DNA of 5,342 bases. Origin: Acidobacteriota bacterium. Lineage in GTDB: Bacteria; Acidobacteriota; Aminicenantia; UBA2199. The notes below the pieces were generated by a model, which had not been told where the DNA came from, did no database searches, and was given only the letters and a program-made list of their open reading frames with translations. The position numbers were made by a program, and so were the translations under genes. Within the stretch, counting starts at the first letter, position 1. The number at the start of each line of letters is the position of its first letter. Shown here one piece after another: positions 1 through 4,676 of the stretch. The stretch lies in the NCBI GenBank assembly GCA_028749105.1, contig JAQUQF010000140.1, positions 1 through 5,342 on the forward strand, given 5' to 3'.

Positions 1-2
1 TT

Positions 3-683
3 TATCGGGACGTTGCCTATTTGGGAGTGTTCCTGCTTGCTCCCTTAGATGCGGTAAAAAGCATTTTGCCTTCCAAAAGAATGCATCCGTTTCGCTTGAC
101 GCCCTGGCATGGCATCGTCACCATCACTGTTTCCGAATATAAAGACAGCGATATCGGCCCATACAATGCCGTATCGATCGGCGTTCCTTTTGTGCTGGAC
201 AAGGCTTCTCCCGTTTTCACAGGCATTCTGCGCAAACCCCCGGAAGTTCCCATGATCTATCTAATTCATCTGCCGGTCACGACAGAAATAGCTCGTGATA
301 CGGGAGTTGCGGTGGCAAATTTCCCCGAATCTTTGGCAGACATCGGTTTAAAAAGCGATGACCAGTGGGTAAACTGCAACGCCGACGCAGAAGGAAAGAA
401 TATTTTGCGCTTGTCGGCCCGGAAGCTGGATCTCAGCCCTCTTCCCAGGCAACGCGTGTACACCATTACCTTGCAACAAGATCGTTTGCTGCGGTCAGAA
501 TTAAACTATAGCGGAAGCGGAGCCGGAATTTCAAGGAAAGCGTCGGATGTCAGGCTGGAGTTTGGCGAACACCCGATTGGCTTGAAACTGAAAGAACTGA
601 AATTGGGCCGGGTGCTTCACTATCAATATTACCCGGCGGGACAGGCCGTGCTGTCGATGGTCAGTGAGAGTTATCCCATCTGA
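3..683 (+). CDS. Acetoacetate decarboxylase-like protein, 5'-partial, catalytic lysine motif absent
   Basis: The reading frame is open from the window edge (first full codon at base 3) to TGA at 681-683, giving 226 visible residues. A TTG at 21 lies inside conserved family sequence, so the true start is probably upstream. Counted from the first visible codon, the family landmarks are AYLGVFL near the N-terminus, EYKDSDIGPYN at 45-55, HLPVTTEIA at 89-97, and NFPESLADI at 106-114. These match the acetoacetate decarboxylase superfamily, a beta-barrel fold. In the classical enzyme the Schiff-base lysine lies in a PKK motif aligning with P108-E109-S110 here, so the lysine is replaced by Glu. The common GPYNE motif also reads GPYNA. 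I therefore infer a non-canonical member (a different reaction or a binding role), not a true acetoacetate decarboxylase. The gene is more AT-rich than most of the window, which may indicate a different origin. Family membership is fairly sure; substrate and reaction are unknown. Confidence 0.85.
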   Translation, partial: YRDVAYLGVFLLAPLDAVKSILPSKRMHPFRLTPWHGIVTITVSEYKDSDIGPYNAVSIGVPFVLDKASPVFTGILRKPPEVPMIYLIHLPVTTEIARDTGVAVANFPESLADIGLKSDDQWVNCNADAEGKNILRLSARKLDLSPLPRQRVYTITLQQDRLLRSELNYSGSGAGISRKASDVRLEFGEHPIGLKLKELKLGRVLHYQYYPAGQAVLSMVSESYPI

Positions 684-692
684 ACCCAGTGC

Positions 693-726
693 CCCAAGCG
701 TAGCATTTGGGAATCGATCTTTCTTT
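693..726 (+). terminator. Weak candidate terminator after the decarboxylase-like gene
   Basis: CCCAA (693-697) can pair with TTGGG (707-711) across a 9-base loop, ten bases after the stop codon. A T-rich stretch at 716-726 follows. A second inverted repeat, TTCTTTG (721-727) with CAAAGAA (740-746), lies just beyond. Both stems are short and AT-leaning, so this is only a possible transcription end. Confidence 0.25.
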
Positions 727-751
727 GGAATTTGTTTTTCAAAGAATACAG

Positions 752-779
752 TTGACTGCATTTATATGCTGCCGATAAG
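752..779 (+). promoter_or_regulatory. Possible upstream promoter for the DUF2892 gene
   Basis: TTGACT (752-757) resembles a -35 box (5/6) and is followed after 16 bases by GATAAG (774-779), a poor -10 match. It lies in the AT-rich gap between two genes. It competes with the better TATAAT at 821-826 and could be a second promoter or chance. Confidence 0.25.
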
Positions 780-820
780 ACCATTATGGCGGGATCGCGA
801 AATACCATGCCTTCTTGCGC

Positions 821-826
821 TATAAT
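821..826 (+). promoter_or_regulatory. Consensus -10 element TATAAT upstream of the DUF2892 gene
   Basis: A perfect TATAAT hexamer lies here with no recognisable -35 at 16-18 bases. Transcription would be expected to start near 833, where an in-frame ATG sits exactly 6 bases after the hexamer. The mRNA would then be leaderless from 833. Alternatively it has a 12-base leader carrying GGAGG (835-839) in front of the ATG at 845. Confidence 0.5.
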
Positions 827-844
827 ATGGAGATGGAGGCCAGA

Positions 845-1054
845 ATGAAAAAGAACATGGGAAGCGTGGACCGTGCCCTGCGCCTGGTGGCGGCCGTGGC
901 GTTCGTTATCCTGATCGTTCTCAAGGTCTTTACCGGGACGCTGCTGATCGTTCTTGGCATCTTGGCGGCGATGTTCCTGATTACCTCGGCACTCGGTTTT
1001 TGTCCGCTCTACGTGCCCTTAGGGATATCGACGATCCCCAAGAAAAAAGAGTAG
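845..1054 (+). CDS. DUF2892 (YgaP-type) small inner-membrane protein
   Basis: This 69-residue protein has the hallmarks of the DUF2892 family. An N-terminal GSVDRALRL motif (residues 6-14) is followed by two hydrophobic membrane segments and the signature GFCPLYVPLGIST. The C-terminus is short and basic. In YgaP-like proteins this domain anchors a rhodanese in the inner membrane. Here it stands alone, as is common, and its role is unknown. The conserved Cys within GFCPLY is present. I chose ATG 845 because GGAGG (835-839) lies 5 bases upstream. ATG 833 is a real alternative (73 residues), placed 6 bases after TATAAT and so suited to leaderless translation. The gene is monocistronic in appearance and converges on the minus-strand gene ending at 1105. 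Confidence 0.88.
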   Translation: MKKNMGSVDRALRLVAAVAFVILIVLKVFTGTLLIVLGILAAMFLITSALGFCPLYVPLGISTIPKKKE

Positions 1055-1074
1055 CCCGGGTCCGCTCAGGCCCT

Positions 1075-1096
1075 ATGGGGACAAGGGCGTCCCCAT
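1075..1096. terminator. Perfect 8-bp inverted repeat between convergent genes
   Basis: ATGGGGAC (1075-1082) and GTCCCCAT (1089-1096) form a perfect GC-rich stem with a 6-base loop. It lies between the stop codons of two genes that run toward each other. No U-tract follows immediately on either strand; the plus-strand T-runs begin about 17 bases later, inside the opposing gene. A bidirectional transcript-end or stabilising hairpin is likely, but it is not a textbook intrinsic terminator. Confidence 0.45.
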
Positions 1097-1104
1097 CGCC
1101 CAAG

Positions 1105-1359
1105 CTAGCTCCTTTTCTTTTTTCGCCCCGTTCTCGGCGCTGTGCGGCCGGGGCCGAAGTATTTTTCGCTGCGGTAGCGCAGCCAGACCCGCAGCACCTG
1201 AGGGATCTTTTTCTTTTGCTCCCGGGAAAGGTTCTCATACTGCTTCATGGCCATGTCGCGGTGGGTGCGGCAGGCAGGATTGCGATGGGCGTCCCAGTAC
1301 GAGCGGGCCAGGCGGATCAGGCGGCAGGTCTCCTTGACGGGATCGACTGTGCTGGACAT
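1105..1359 (-). CDS. Small basic protein of unknown function
   Basis: I do not recognise a named family. The 84-residue product has a well-formed, soluble, helical-looking composition. It has an N-terminal half with two Cys and several aromatic/His residues (CRLIRLARSYWDAHRNPACRTH). A central segment reads LSREQKKKIPQVLRVWLRYRSEKYFG, typical of a conserved core, and the tail is very basic and ends in KKKRS. There is no signal peptide or membrane segment. Start choice: ATG at 1359 is preceded at exactly 6 bases by TATCAT, giving a leaderless-style arrangement. An in-frame ATG at 1389 would add 10 residues but has no Shine-Dalgarno sequence either. The overlapping plus-strand frame (1000-1401) looks like its mirror image. 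The basic tail could bind nucleic acid or ribosomes, but that is a guess. It diverges from the DUF169 gene. Confidence 0.68.
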   Translation of the reverse strand: MSSTVDPVKETCRLIRLARSYWDAHRNPACRTHRDMAMKQYENLSREQKKKIPQVLRVWLRYRSEKYFGPGRTAPRTGRKKKRS

Positions 1360-1365
1360 GGGAAA

Positions 1366-1374
1366 ATGATACCA
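1366..1374 (-). promoter_or_regulatory. Extended -10 promoter element of the small basic protein gene
   Basis: Read on the minus strand, TGGTATCAT fits an extended -10 (TG-N-TATNNT). It is followed by six bases and the ATG at 1359. A transcript starting about 7 bases after the hexamer would begin at the A of the start codon. No convincing -35 is visible, which is usual for extended -10 promoters. Confidence 0.5.
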
Positions 1375-1442
1375 TATGCGGCCGGGCATTATGAGGGATA
1401 GTGGCGCAATGTGAGGAATTCGTGGGGTTTAGGAAGAGGCAT

Positions 1443-1471
1443 TTGCTCTTTTTTTGATATTTCCATAAAAT
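1443..1471 (+). promoter_or_regulatory. Promoter of the DUF169 gene, probably leaderless
   Basis: TTGCTC (1443-1448, 4/6 to the -35 consensus) and TAAAAT (1466-1471, 5/6 to the -10) are separated by an optimal 17 bases. The hexamer ends six bases before the ATG at 1478, so transcription would begin at or next to the start codon. No Shine-Dalgarno sequence precedes that ATG. This fits leaderless expression of the first gene of the 1478-3110 block. Confidence 0.6.
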
Positions 1472-1477
1472 CCAGTC

Positions 1478-2236
1478 ATGGATTTAAACCTGAAAGTTAA
1501 GTTCGAGGAACTTTTCGCCAGGTATTTCCCCGGAGCGGAACTGCCCCTGACCTTCTACTATGCCAACGAGCCACCCGCGGGGATGAAGGCCGCGCCGGCA
1601 AGCAAGGGCTGGCATTGCTTCGTGGCTGACCTGACCACGGTCAGGAAAGGAAAATCGCTCTGCGTGGACGAGCCGGCGCTGGGCTGCGGCAAGCGTTTCT
1701 GCGGCTTCCCGGTGCCGCAGCGGCCGAATTTCGAGTATTTCCTCTCCTGCGGCATTCCCGGGAAAATGGAAGGAGAGCGTTACAAGAAGACGCCGGAAAT
1801 CGTGAAACAGATGATAGAGAAATGGCCCGACTGGCAGGCGCCGGCCAGGTATCTCGTCCTGAAACGCTGGGACAAGCTCGTGGAGACAGACCTGCCGGAA
1901 GCGGCCGTCTTTTTCGCCAAGCCCGACATACTCTCCGGCCTGTTTACCCTGGCCAACTATGAGGAGACCGACTTGTTCGGAGTGATCGCCCCATTTTCAG
2001 CGGGTTGCGGCACCCTCATCCAGTACCCGTTCCTCGAAAACCAGAAAGCCAATCCGAAGTGCGTGCTGGGCATGTTCGACGTGTCGGCCCGCCCGTGCGT
2101 CGCGGCGGACGAGCTGACCTTCGCCGCGCCCATGAAAAAAATCACGCGCATGATCGCCAACCTCGAGGAGAGCTTCGTGATCACCCGTTCCTGGGACAAG
2201 GTGATGCGGCGCTTGAAAAATGCCGGCCAGGAATAG
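1478..2236 (+). CDS. DUF169 family protein, cysteine-rich
   Basis: This 252-residue soluble protein matches the DUF169 (COG2043) family in length and pattern. It has an N-terminal helical start and a region with Cys47, Cys62 and the GCGKRFCGF motif (Cys70, Cys75). Cys91 follows, then a C-terminal block SAGCGTLIQYPF (Cys177) and GMFDVSARPC (Cys195, Cys207). The later block corresponds to the conserved S-x-GC and ARP regions of the family. The biochemical role of DUF169 is unknown to me. The many cysteines suggest metal or cluster binding (inference). There is no signal peptide, so it is probably cytoplasmic. ATG 1478 is the only sensible start near a promoter (TAAAAT six bases upstream). The EndoU gene begins 11 bases past the stop, suggesting co-transcription, although a functional link is not evident. 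Confidence 0.87.
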   Translation: MDLNLKVKFEELFARYFPGAELPLTFYYANEPPAGMKAAPASKGWHCFVADLTTVRKGKSLCVDEPALGCGKRFCGFPVPQRPNFEYFLSCGIPGKMEGERYKKTPEIVKQMIEKWPDWQAPARYLVLKRWDKLVETDLPEAAVFFAKPDILSGLFTLANYEETDLFGVIAPFSAGCGTLIQYPFLENQKANPKCVLGMFDVSARPCVAADELTFAAPMKKITRMIANLEESFVITRSWDKVMRRLKNAGQE

Positions 2237-2246
2237 GCTAACCTGC

Positions 2247-2759
2247 ATGAGACGCTGCTTCATGCTTTTGCTTTTTCTGGCGTTGCTGCCCGGCCCGGCC
2301 GCAGCCGGCAATGGCATCCATCTCCCGGGCCCCGGCCCAATCGCGGAGCCGACGATCGATTACCGCACCCGCGTCTGGTCCGACACGCGGCCGCAGATCA
2401 ATCTGACCCATGTCTTCGCCGGCGAGATCAACCGCCGCGGCAAACCGGTCGGCTTTCATTCCCGTCCCGGCGGCATCGATCCCCAGGGCAGCGGCATCGT
2501 GCGCATCGTCGACAAGCCCAATCGCGCGGGCATCTACACCGCCATGGTCTGGATCGGCCGCCGCAGCCGCACCAAGTTTTCGACCCTCTATCCCGACCGC
2601 CTGACCCGGGCTCAGGTGATCGGGGTCATCCTGGATGCGTATCACCGGGGCCAGCGCCGCGGCGAGCGCTTCCGCGGTCCCTCGGGCCACGGCTTCACCG
2701 TTGAGGGCTACGTCCAGAACGGCCGCATCAGTACCGCCTATCCCATTTATTCTCGCTGA
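2247..2759 (+). CDS. Secreted EndoU-type nuclease (bacterial EndoU domain)
   Basis: From ATG 2247 the product is 170 residues. A clear Sec signal peptide comes first: MRRCF, a hydrophobic LLLFLALLP core, and an AAA-G cleavage site near residue 20. The mature part ends in a bacterial EndoU-like domain with HVFAGEIN (His55), GFH (His71), Tyr97, KFSTLYP (Lys110, Ser112, Thr113) and a C-terminal region with Tyr155 and STAYPIY (162-168). Characterised bacterial EndoU toxins use a His-His-Lys triad to cut RNA, often tRNA. His55, His71 and Lys110 are the natural candidates here (inferred from motif order). Most known EndoU toxins are tips of large polymorphic or contact-dependent toxins; this one is small and free-standing. 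An upstream ATG at 2220 would overlap the DUF169 gene and spoil the signal peptide. Ribosome binding is weak (AGG at 2235-2237). The YacL-like gene follows after 12 bases. Confidence 0.82.
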   Translation: MRRCFMLLLFLALLPGPAAAGNGIHLPGPGPIAEPTIDYRTRVWSDTRPQINLTHVFAGEINRRGKPVGFHSRPGGIDPQGSGIVRIVDKPNRAGIYTAMVWIGRRSRTKFSTLYPDRLTRAQVIGVILDAYHRGQRRGERFRGPSGHGFTVEGYVQNGRISTAYPIYSR

Positions 2760-2760
2760 C

Positions 2761-2765
2761 AGGAG
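2761..2765 (+). promoter_or_regulatory. Shine-Dalgarno that sets the start of the YacL-like gene
   Basis: AGGAG abuts an in-frame ATG at 2766 with no spacer but lies an ideal six bases before the ATG at 2772. This favours 2772. It is the clearest ribosome binding site in the window and may give the downstream protein efficient translation relative to the EndoU gene. Confidence 0.7.
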
Positions 2766-2771
2766 ATGACC

Positions 2772-3110
2772 ATGTCCTACCGATTCTATCGCGATGACCA
2801 CGGCGATCTCAGGGCGGAGACGGGCCGCGGCCTGCGCCTGCTCGGCCGTTTTCTGGAGGCCGACATCCAGGGCAGTCGCGGGATCTGTGACGAAGTGCTG
2901 GCGGCGCTCGACGACATTGCGGCCGGCAAGAGGAAGCGCTGGCGCATGACCGGCAATGCCCACACCCTGACCATCAGCAAGCGTCGGGCGCGCATCCATG
3001 CCGAATTCGGCCGTGCCGCCGACCTGGTGCTCTCCCCGACCGTGTTGCGCCTGGCCCTGTTGGACTGGCAGGCGCTGCTGGAGAACGCCTCCCGCCATCG
3101 TTCCCGCTAG
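2772..3110 (+). CDS. YacL/UPF0231-like small protein, candidate EndoU partner (immunity)
   Basis: This is a 112-residue cytoplasmic protein without signal peptide. Its pattern follows the E. coli YacL (UPF0231) family from memory: MSYRFYRDDHGDL at the start, G-x4-G (residues 20-25), a DEVLAALDD helix, then W-x3-G with HTLTIS. The C-terminal helix (LRLALLDWQALLENA) is also comparable. It lacks the acidic C-terminal loop of E. coli YacL, so the relationship is distant. YacL has no established function that I can cite. The gene begins 12 bases after the exported EndoU nuclease, so the two are surely one transcription unit. In toxin loci this position usually holds the cognate immunity protein; that role is inference. 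An alternative is an unrelated housekeeping protein that happens to be linked. Confidence 0.75.
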   Translation: MSYRFYRDDHGDLRAETGRGLRLLGRFLEADIQGSRGICDEVLAALDDIAAGKRKRWRMTGNAHTLTISKRRARIHAEFGRAADLVLSPTVLRLALLDWQALLENASRHRSR

Positions 3111-3124
3111 CCGGGCTGCCGTCA

Positions 3125-3143
3125 GCGCCGCGGCGCCGATTTT
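3125..3143 (+). terminator. Candidate terminator of the DUF169-EndoU-YacL-like block
   Basis: A 12-base palindrome GCGCCGCGGCGC (3125-3136) can fold into a short GC hairpin. It is followed by CGATTTT, starting 15 bases after the stop codon at 3110. The stem is short and the T-run is only four bases, so termination may be partial, allowing some read-through into the MATE gene. Confidence 0.4.
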
Positions 3144-3160
3144 GCCCGGGCCCGATTTTG
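3136..3160 (+). repeat. Two 9-bp direct repeats CCGATTTTG, 16-bp period
   Basis: CCGATTTTG occurs at 3136-3144 and again at 3152-3160, separated by the palindromic CCCGGGC stretch. The copies flank and overlap the likely -35 region of the MATE promoter. They could be tandem binding sites for a regulator or a small duplication. Confidence 0.4.
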
Positions 3161-3169
3161 GGTTATAAT
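3142..3169 (+). promoter_or_regulatory. Promoter of the MATE transporter gene
   Basis: TTGCCC (3142-3147, 4/6 to the -35 consensus) and a perfect TATAAT (3164-3169) are separated by 16 bases. Transcription should begin near 3176, giving a leader of about 30-60 bases depending on the start codon. Unlike the other promoters in the window this one is not placed for leaderless translation. Confidence 0.6.
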
Positions 3170-3173
3170 CGAA

Positions 3174-3186
3174 CTTCAGTCTGAAG
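3174..3186 (+). promoter_or_regulatory. Palindromic candidate operator at the MATE transcription start
   Basis: CTTCAG-T-CTGAAG is a perfect 6-bp inverted repeat around a single base, beginning 4 bases after TATAAT and so overlapping the expected start site. A dimeric repressor (TetR- or MarR-like) bound here would block transcription, a common control of multidrug efflux genes. No regulator gene is in the window. It could instead be a small 5' hairpin (5-bp stem, 3-base loop). Confidence 0.4.
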
Positions 3187-3234
3187 CCATTTTCCCGGCG
3201 GTGCATGGCGCCGCATCACCATGGAGCCTTCAAA

Positions 3235-4635
3235 GTGGATCATACCAGGGAACTGGGGCAGGCCCCGGTCGGCAAACTACTCTGGAAATACTTCGTCCCC
3301 GCCATCATCGGCGTGCTGGCCAATACTCTCTACAATCTCGTCGACCGCATCTACATCGGCCGCGGCGTGGGGGCGCTGGCCCTCTCCGGCCTGACCGTCA
3401 CCTTCCCGATCATGATCGTTGCCATGGCCTTCGGCATGCTGGTGGGCATGGGCTCCGCTTCGCTGGTATCGATCCGCCTGGGGGAGGGCAAGCGCGAAGA
3501 AGCCGAAAAAATCCTCGGCCACGCCTTTGTCCTGCTGGTGGGCATCTCGCTGGCGCTCACCGCCCTGGGCCTGCTGCTGCGCGACCCCGTCCTGTCCCTG
3601 TTCGGAGCCGGGCCGGAAACGCTGGGCTATGCCCGCGATTACATCACCATCATCCTTCTGGGCAACGTCTTCCAGGGCATCGGCTTCGGCATGAACAACC
3701 TGATCCGGGCCGAGGGCCATGCCCGGATCGCCATGGTCACCATGATACTGGGCGCCCTGCTGAATATCCTGCTCGACCCGCTCTTCATCTTCGTCTTCAA
3801 GATGGGGGTGGCCGGCGCGGCGCTGGCCACGGTGATCTCCATGGCCGTCACCAGCTTCTGGGTGCTGATCCATTTCACCGGCAGAAAAAGCCTGCTGCGG
3901 CTGCGGTCGAAGAATTTCCGCCTAGACAGGCGGATCGTGCGCGAGATCCTGGCCATCGGCATGGCGCCGTTCGCCATGCAGCTGGCCGGCAGTCTCATCC
4001 ATGCCTTGTTCAACATCCAGCTGATCCGCTACGGCAGCGACGTGGCCGTCGGCGCCATGGGCATCATCAACGGCGCGGGCATGATGGTGGTGTTCTGCGT
4101 CATCGCCATCAACATGGCGGCCCAGCCGATCATCGGCTTCAATTACGGGGCCAGGCAGTTCCAGCGGGTCAAGAAGACCCTGAAGATCGCCCTGATCGCC
4201 GCCACGGCCATCACCACGGCCGGGTTCGTCGCGGTGCAGGCGTTCCCCGCGGCCATCATCGGGCTCTTCAACCGCAGCGATCCCCGCCTGCTCGCGGTCG
4301 GGGTGCGGGGCATGCGGATCATTCTGGCGGCGTTTCCCGTGGTCGGCTTCCAGGTGGTCAGCTCCAATTTTTTCCAGGCCATCGGCAAGGCCCGGACGGC
4401 GATGCTCCTGAACATGCTCCGCCAGGTGATCCTGCTGATCCCGCTGGTGATGCTGCTGCCGCTGGTCCTGAAGATCGACGGCGTCTGGCTGGCCGGGCCA
4501 GTGGCGGATATCACCGCGGCGGCCATAACCGCCGTGGCCATTCGCCGGGAAGTGAACCGCTTGAATCGCTGGCATCGCCAGGAGATCGGGATCCCCGAAC
4601 CGGAAGGGCTGGGCCCCGACAGCCGGCACTGGTAG
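3235..4635 (+). CDS. MATE family efflux transporter (MepA-like)
   Basis: This is a multidrug/toxin extrusion antiporter of the MATE family, expected to have 12 membrane helices in two six-helix halves and to export cationic drugs or metabolites using Na+ or H+. From the proposed start the product is 466 residues, the usual size. It begins RELGQAPVGKLL, typical of MepA-like members. It then has LYNLVDRIYIG (32-42), GSASLVSIRLGEGK (73-86), and in the second half QPIIGFNYGA (297-306), the repeat-equivalent motif. GTG 3235 is preceded by GGAG (3223-3226) with 8-base spacing and begins where homologues usually begin. ATG 3205 would add ten atypical residues (APHHHGAFKV) with a poor ribosome site. 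A dedicated promoter and a palindrome at the start site suggest independent regulation. Export of a product linked to neighbouring genes cannot be shown. The 504-residue frame at 3201-4715 is a shadow of this gene. Confidence 0.93.
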   Translation: MDHTRELGQAPVGKLLWKYFVPAIIGVLANTLYNLVDRIYIGRGVGALALSGLTVTFPIMIVAMAFGMLVGMGSASLVSIRLGEGKREEAEKILGHAFVLLVGISLALTALGLLLRDPVLSLFGAGPETLGYARDYITIILLGNVFQGIGFGMNNLIRAEGHARIAMVTMILGALLNILLDPLFIFVFKMGVAGAALATVISMAVTSFWVLIHFTGRKSLLRLRSKNFRLDRRIVREILAIGMAPFAMQLAGSLIHALFNIQLIRYGSDVAVGAMGIINGAGMMVVFCVIAINMAAQPIIGFNYGARQFQRVKKTLKIALIAATAITTAGFVAVQAFPAAIIGLFNRSDPRLLAVGVRGMRIILAAFPVVGFQVVSSNFFQAIGKARTAMLLNMLRQVILLIPLVMLLPLVLKIDGVWLAGPVADITAAAITAVAIRREVNRLNRWHRQEIGIPEPEGLGPDSRHW

Positions 4636-4639
4636 AACC

Positions 4640-4654
4640 GGGTGGGCGGCACCC
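4640..4654. terminator. Weak hairpin between convergent MATE and membrane-protein genes
   Basis: GGGTG (4640-4644) pairs with CACCC (4650-4654) over a five-base loop, five bases after the MATE stop codon and in the 41-base gap before the opposing gene ends. No T-run follows on either strand, so it is at best a hairpin that stabilises transcript ends. Confidence 0.3.
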
Positions 4655-4676
4655 CTGGAATGGAGCGAAGAGCTGT

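Noticed and set aside
21..23. TTG as the real start of the decarboxylase-like gene
   Set aside because: The frame is open to the window edge and the upstream codons (YRDVAY) belong to the conserved family region. There is no ribosome binding site.
721..746. TTCTTTG/CAAAGAA inverted repeat as a regulatory operator
   Set aside because: It is a 7-bp AT-rich repeat with a 12-base gap in an AT-rich stretch and is easily due to chance. It is not tied to a promoter with confidence.
1000..1401. Plus-strand frame overlapping the small minus-strand gene
   Set aside because: It begins inside the DUF2892 gene, has no ribosome binding site and shows no protein-like pattern. The minus frame has a coherent core and a promoter at the proper distance.
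2220..2222. ATG 2220 as the EndoU start
   Set aside because: It overlaps the DUF169 gene and puts polar residues ahead of an otherwise ideal signal peptide starting at 2247.
2238..3206. Minus-strand frame of 322 codons across EndoU and the YacL-like gene
   Set aside because: It is low-complexity Ala/Gly/Asp/His-rich sequence, antisense to two well-supported genes with domain motifs and a good ribosome binding site. It is a shadow caused by high GC.
3277..4629. Several minus-strand frames antisense to the MATE gene
   Set aside because: They are rich in His/Asp/Gln/Gly or Met/Arg/Pro, depending on frame, as expected from antisense of GC-rich membrane codons. No family motif is visible.
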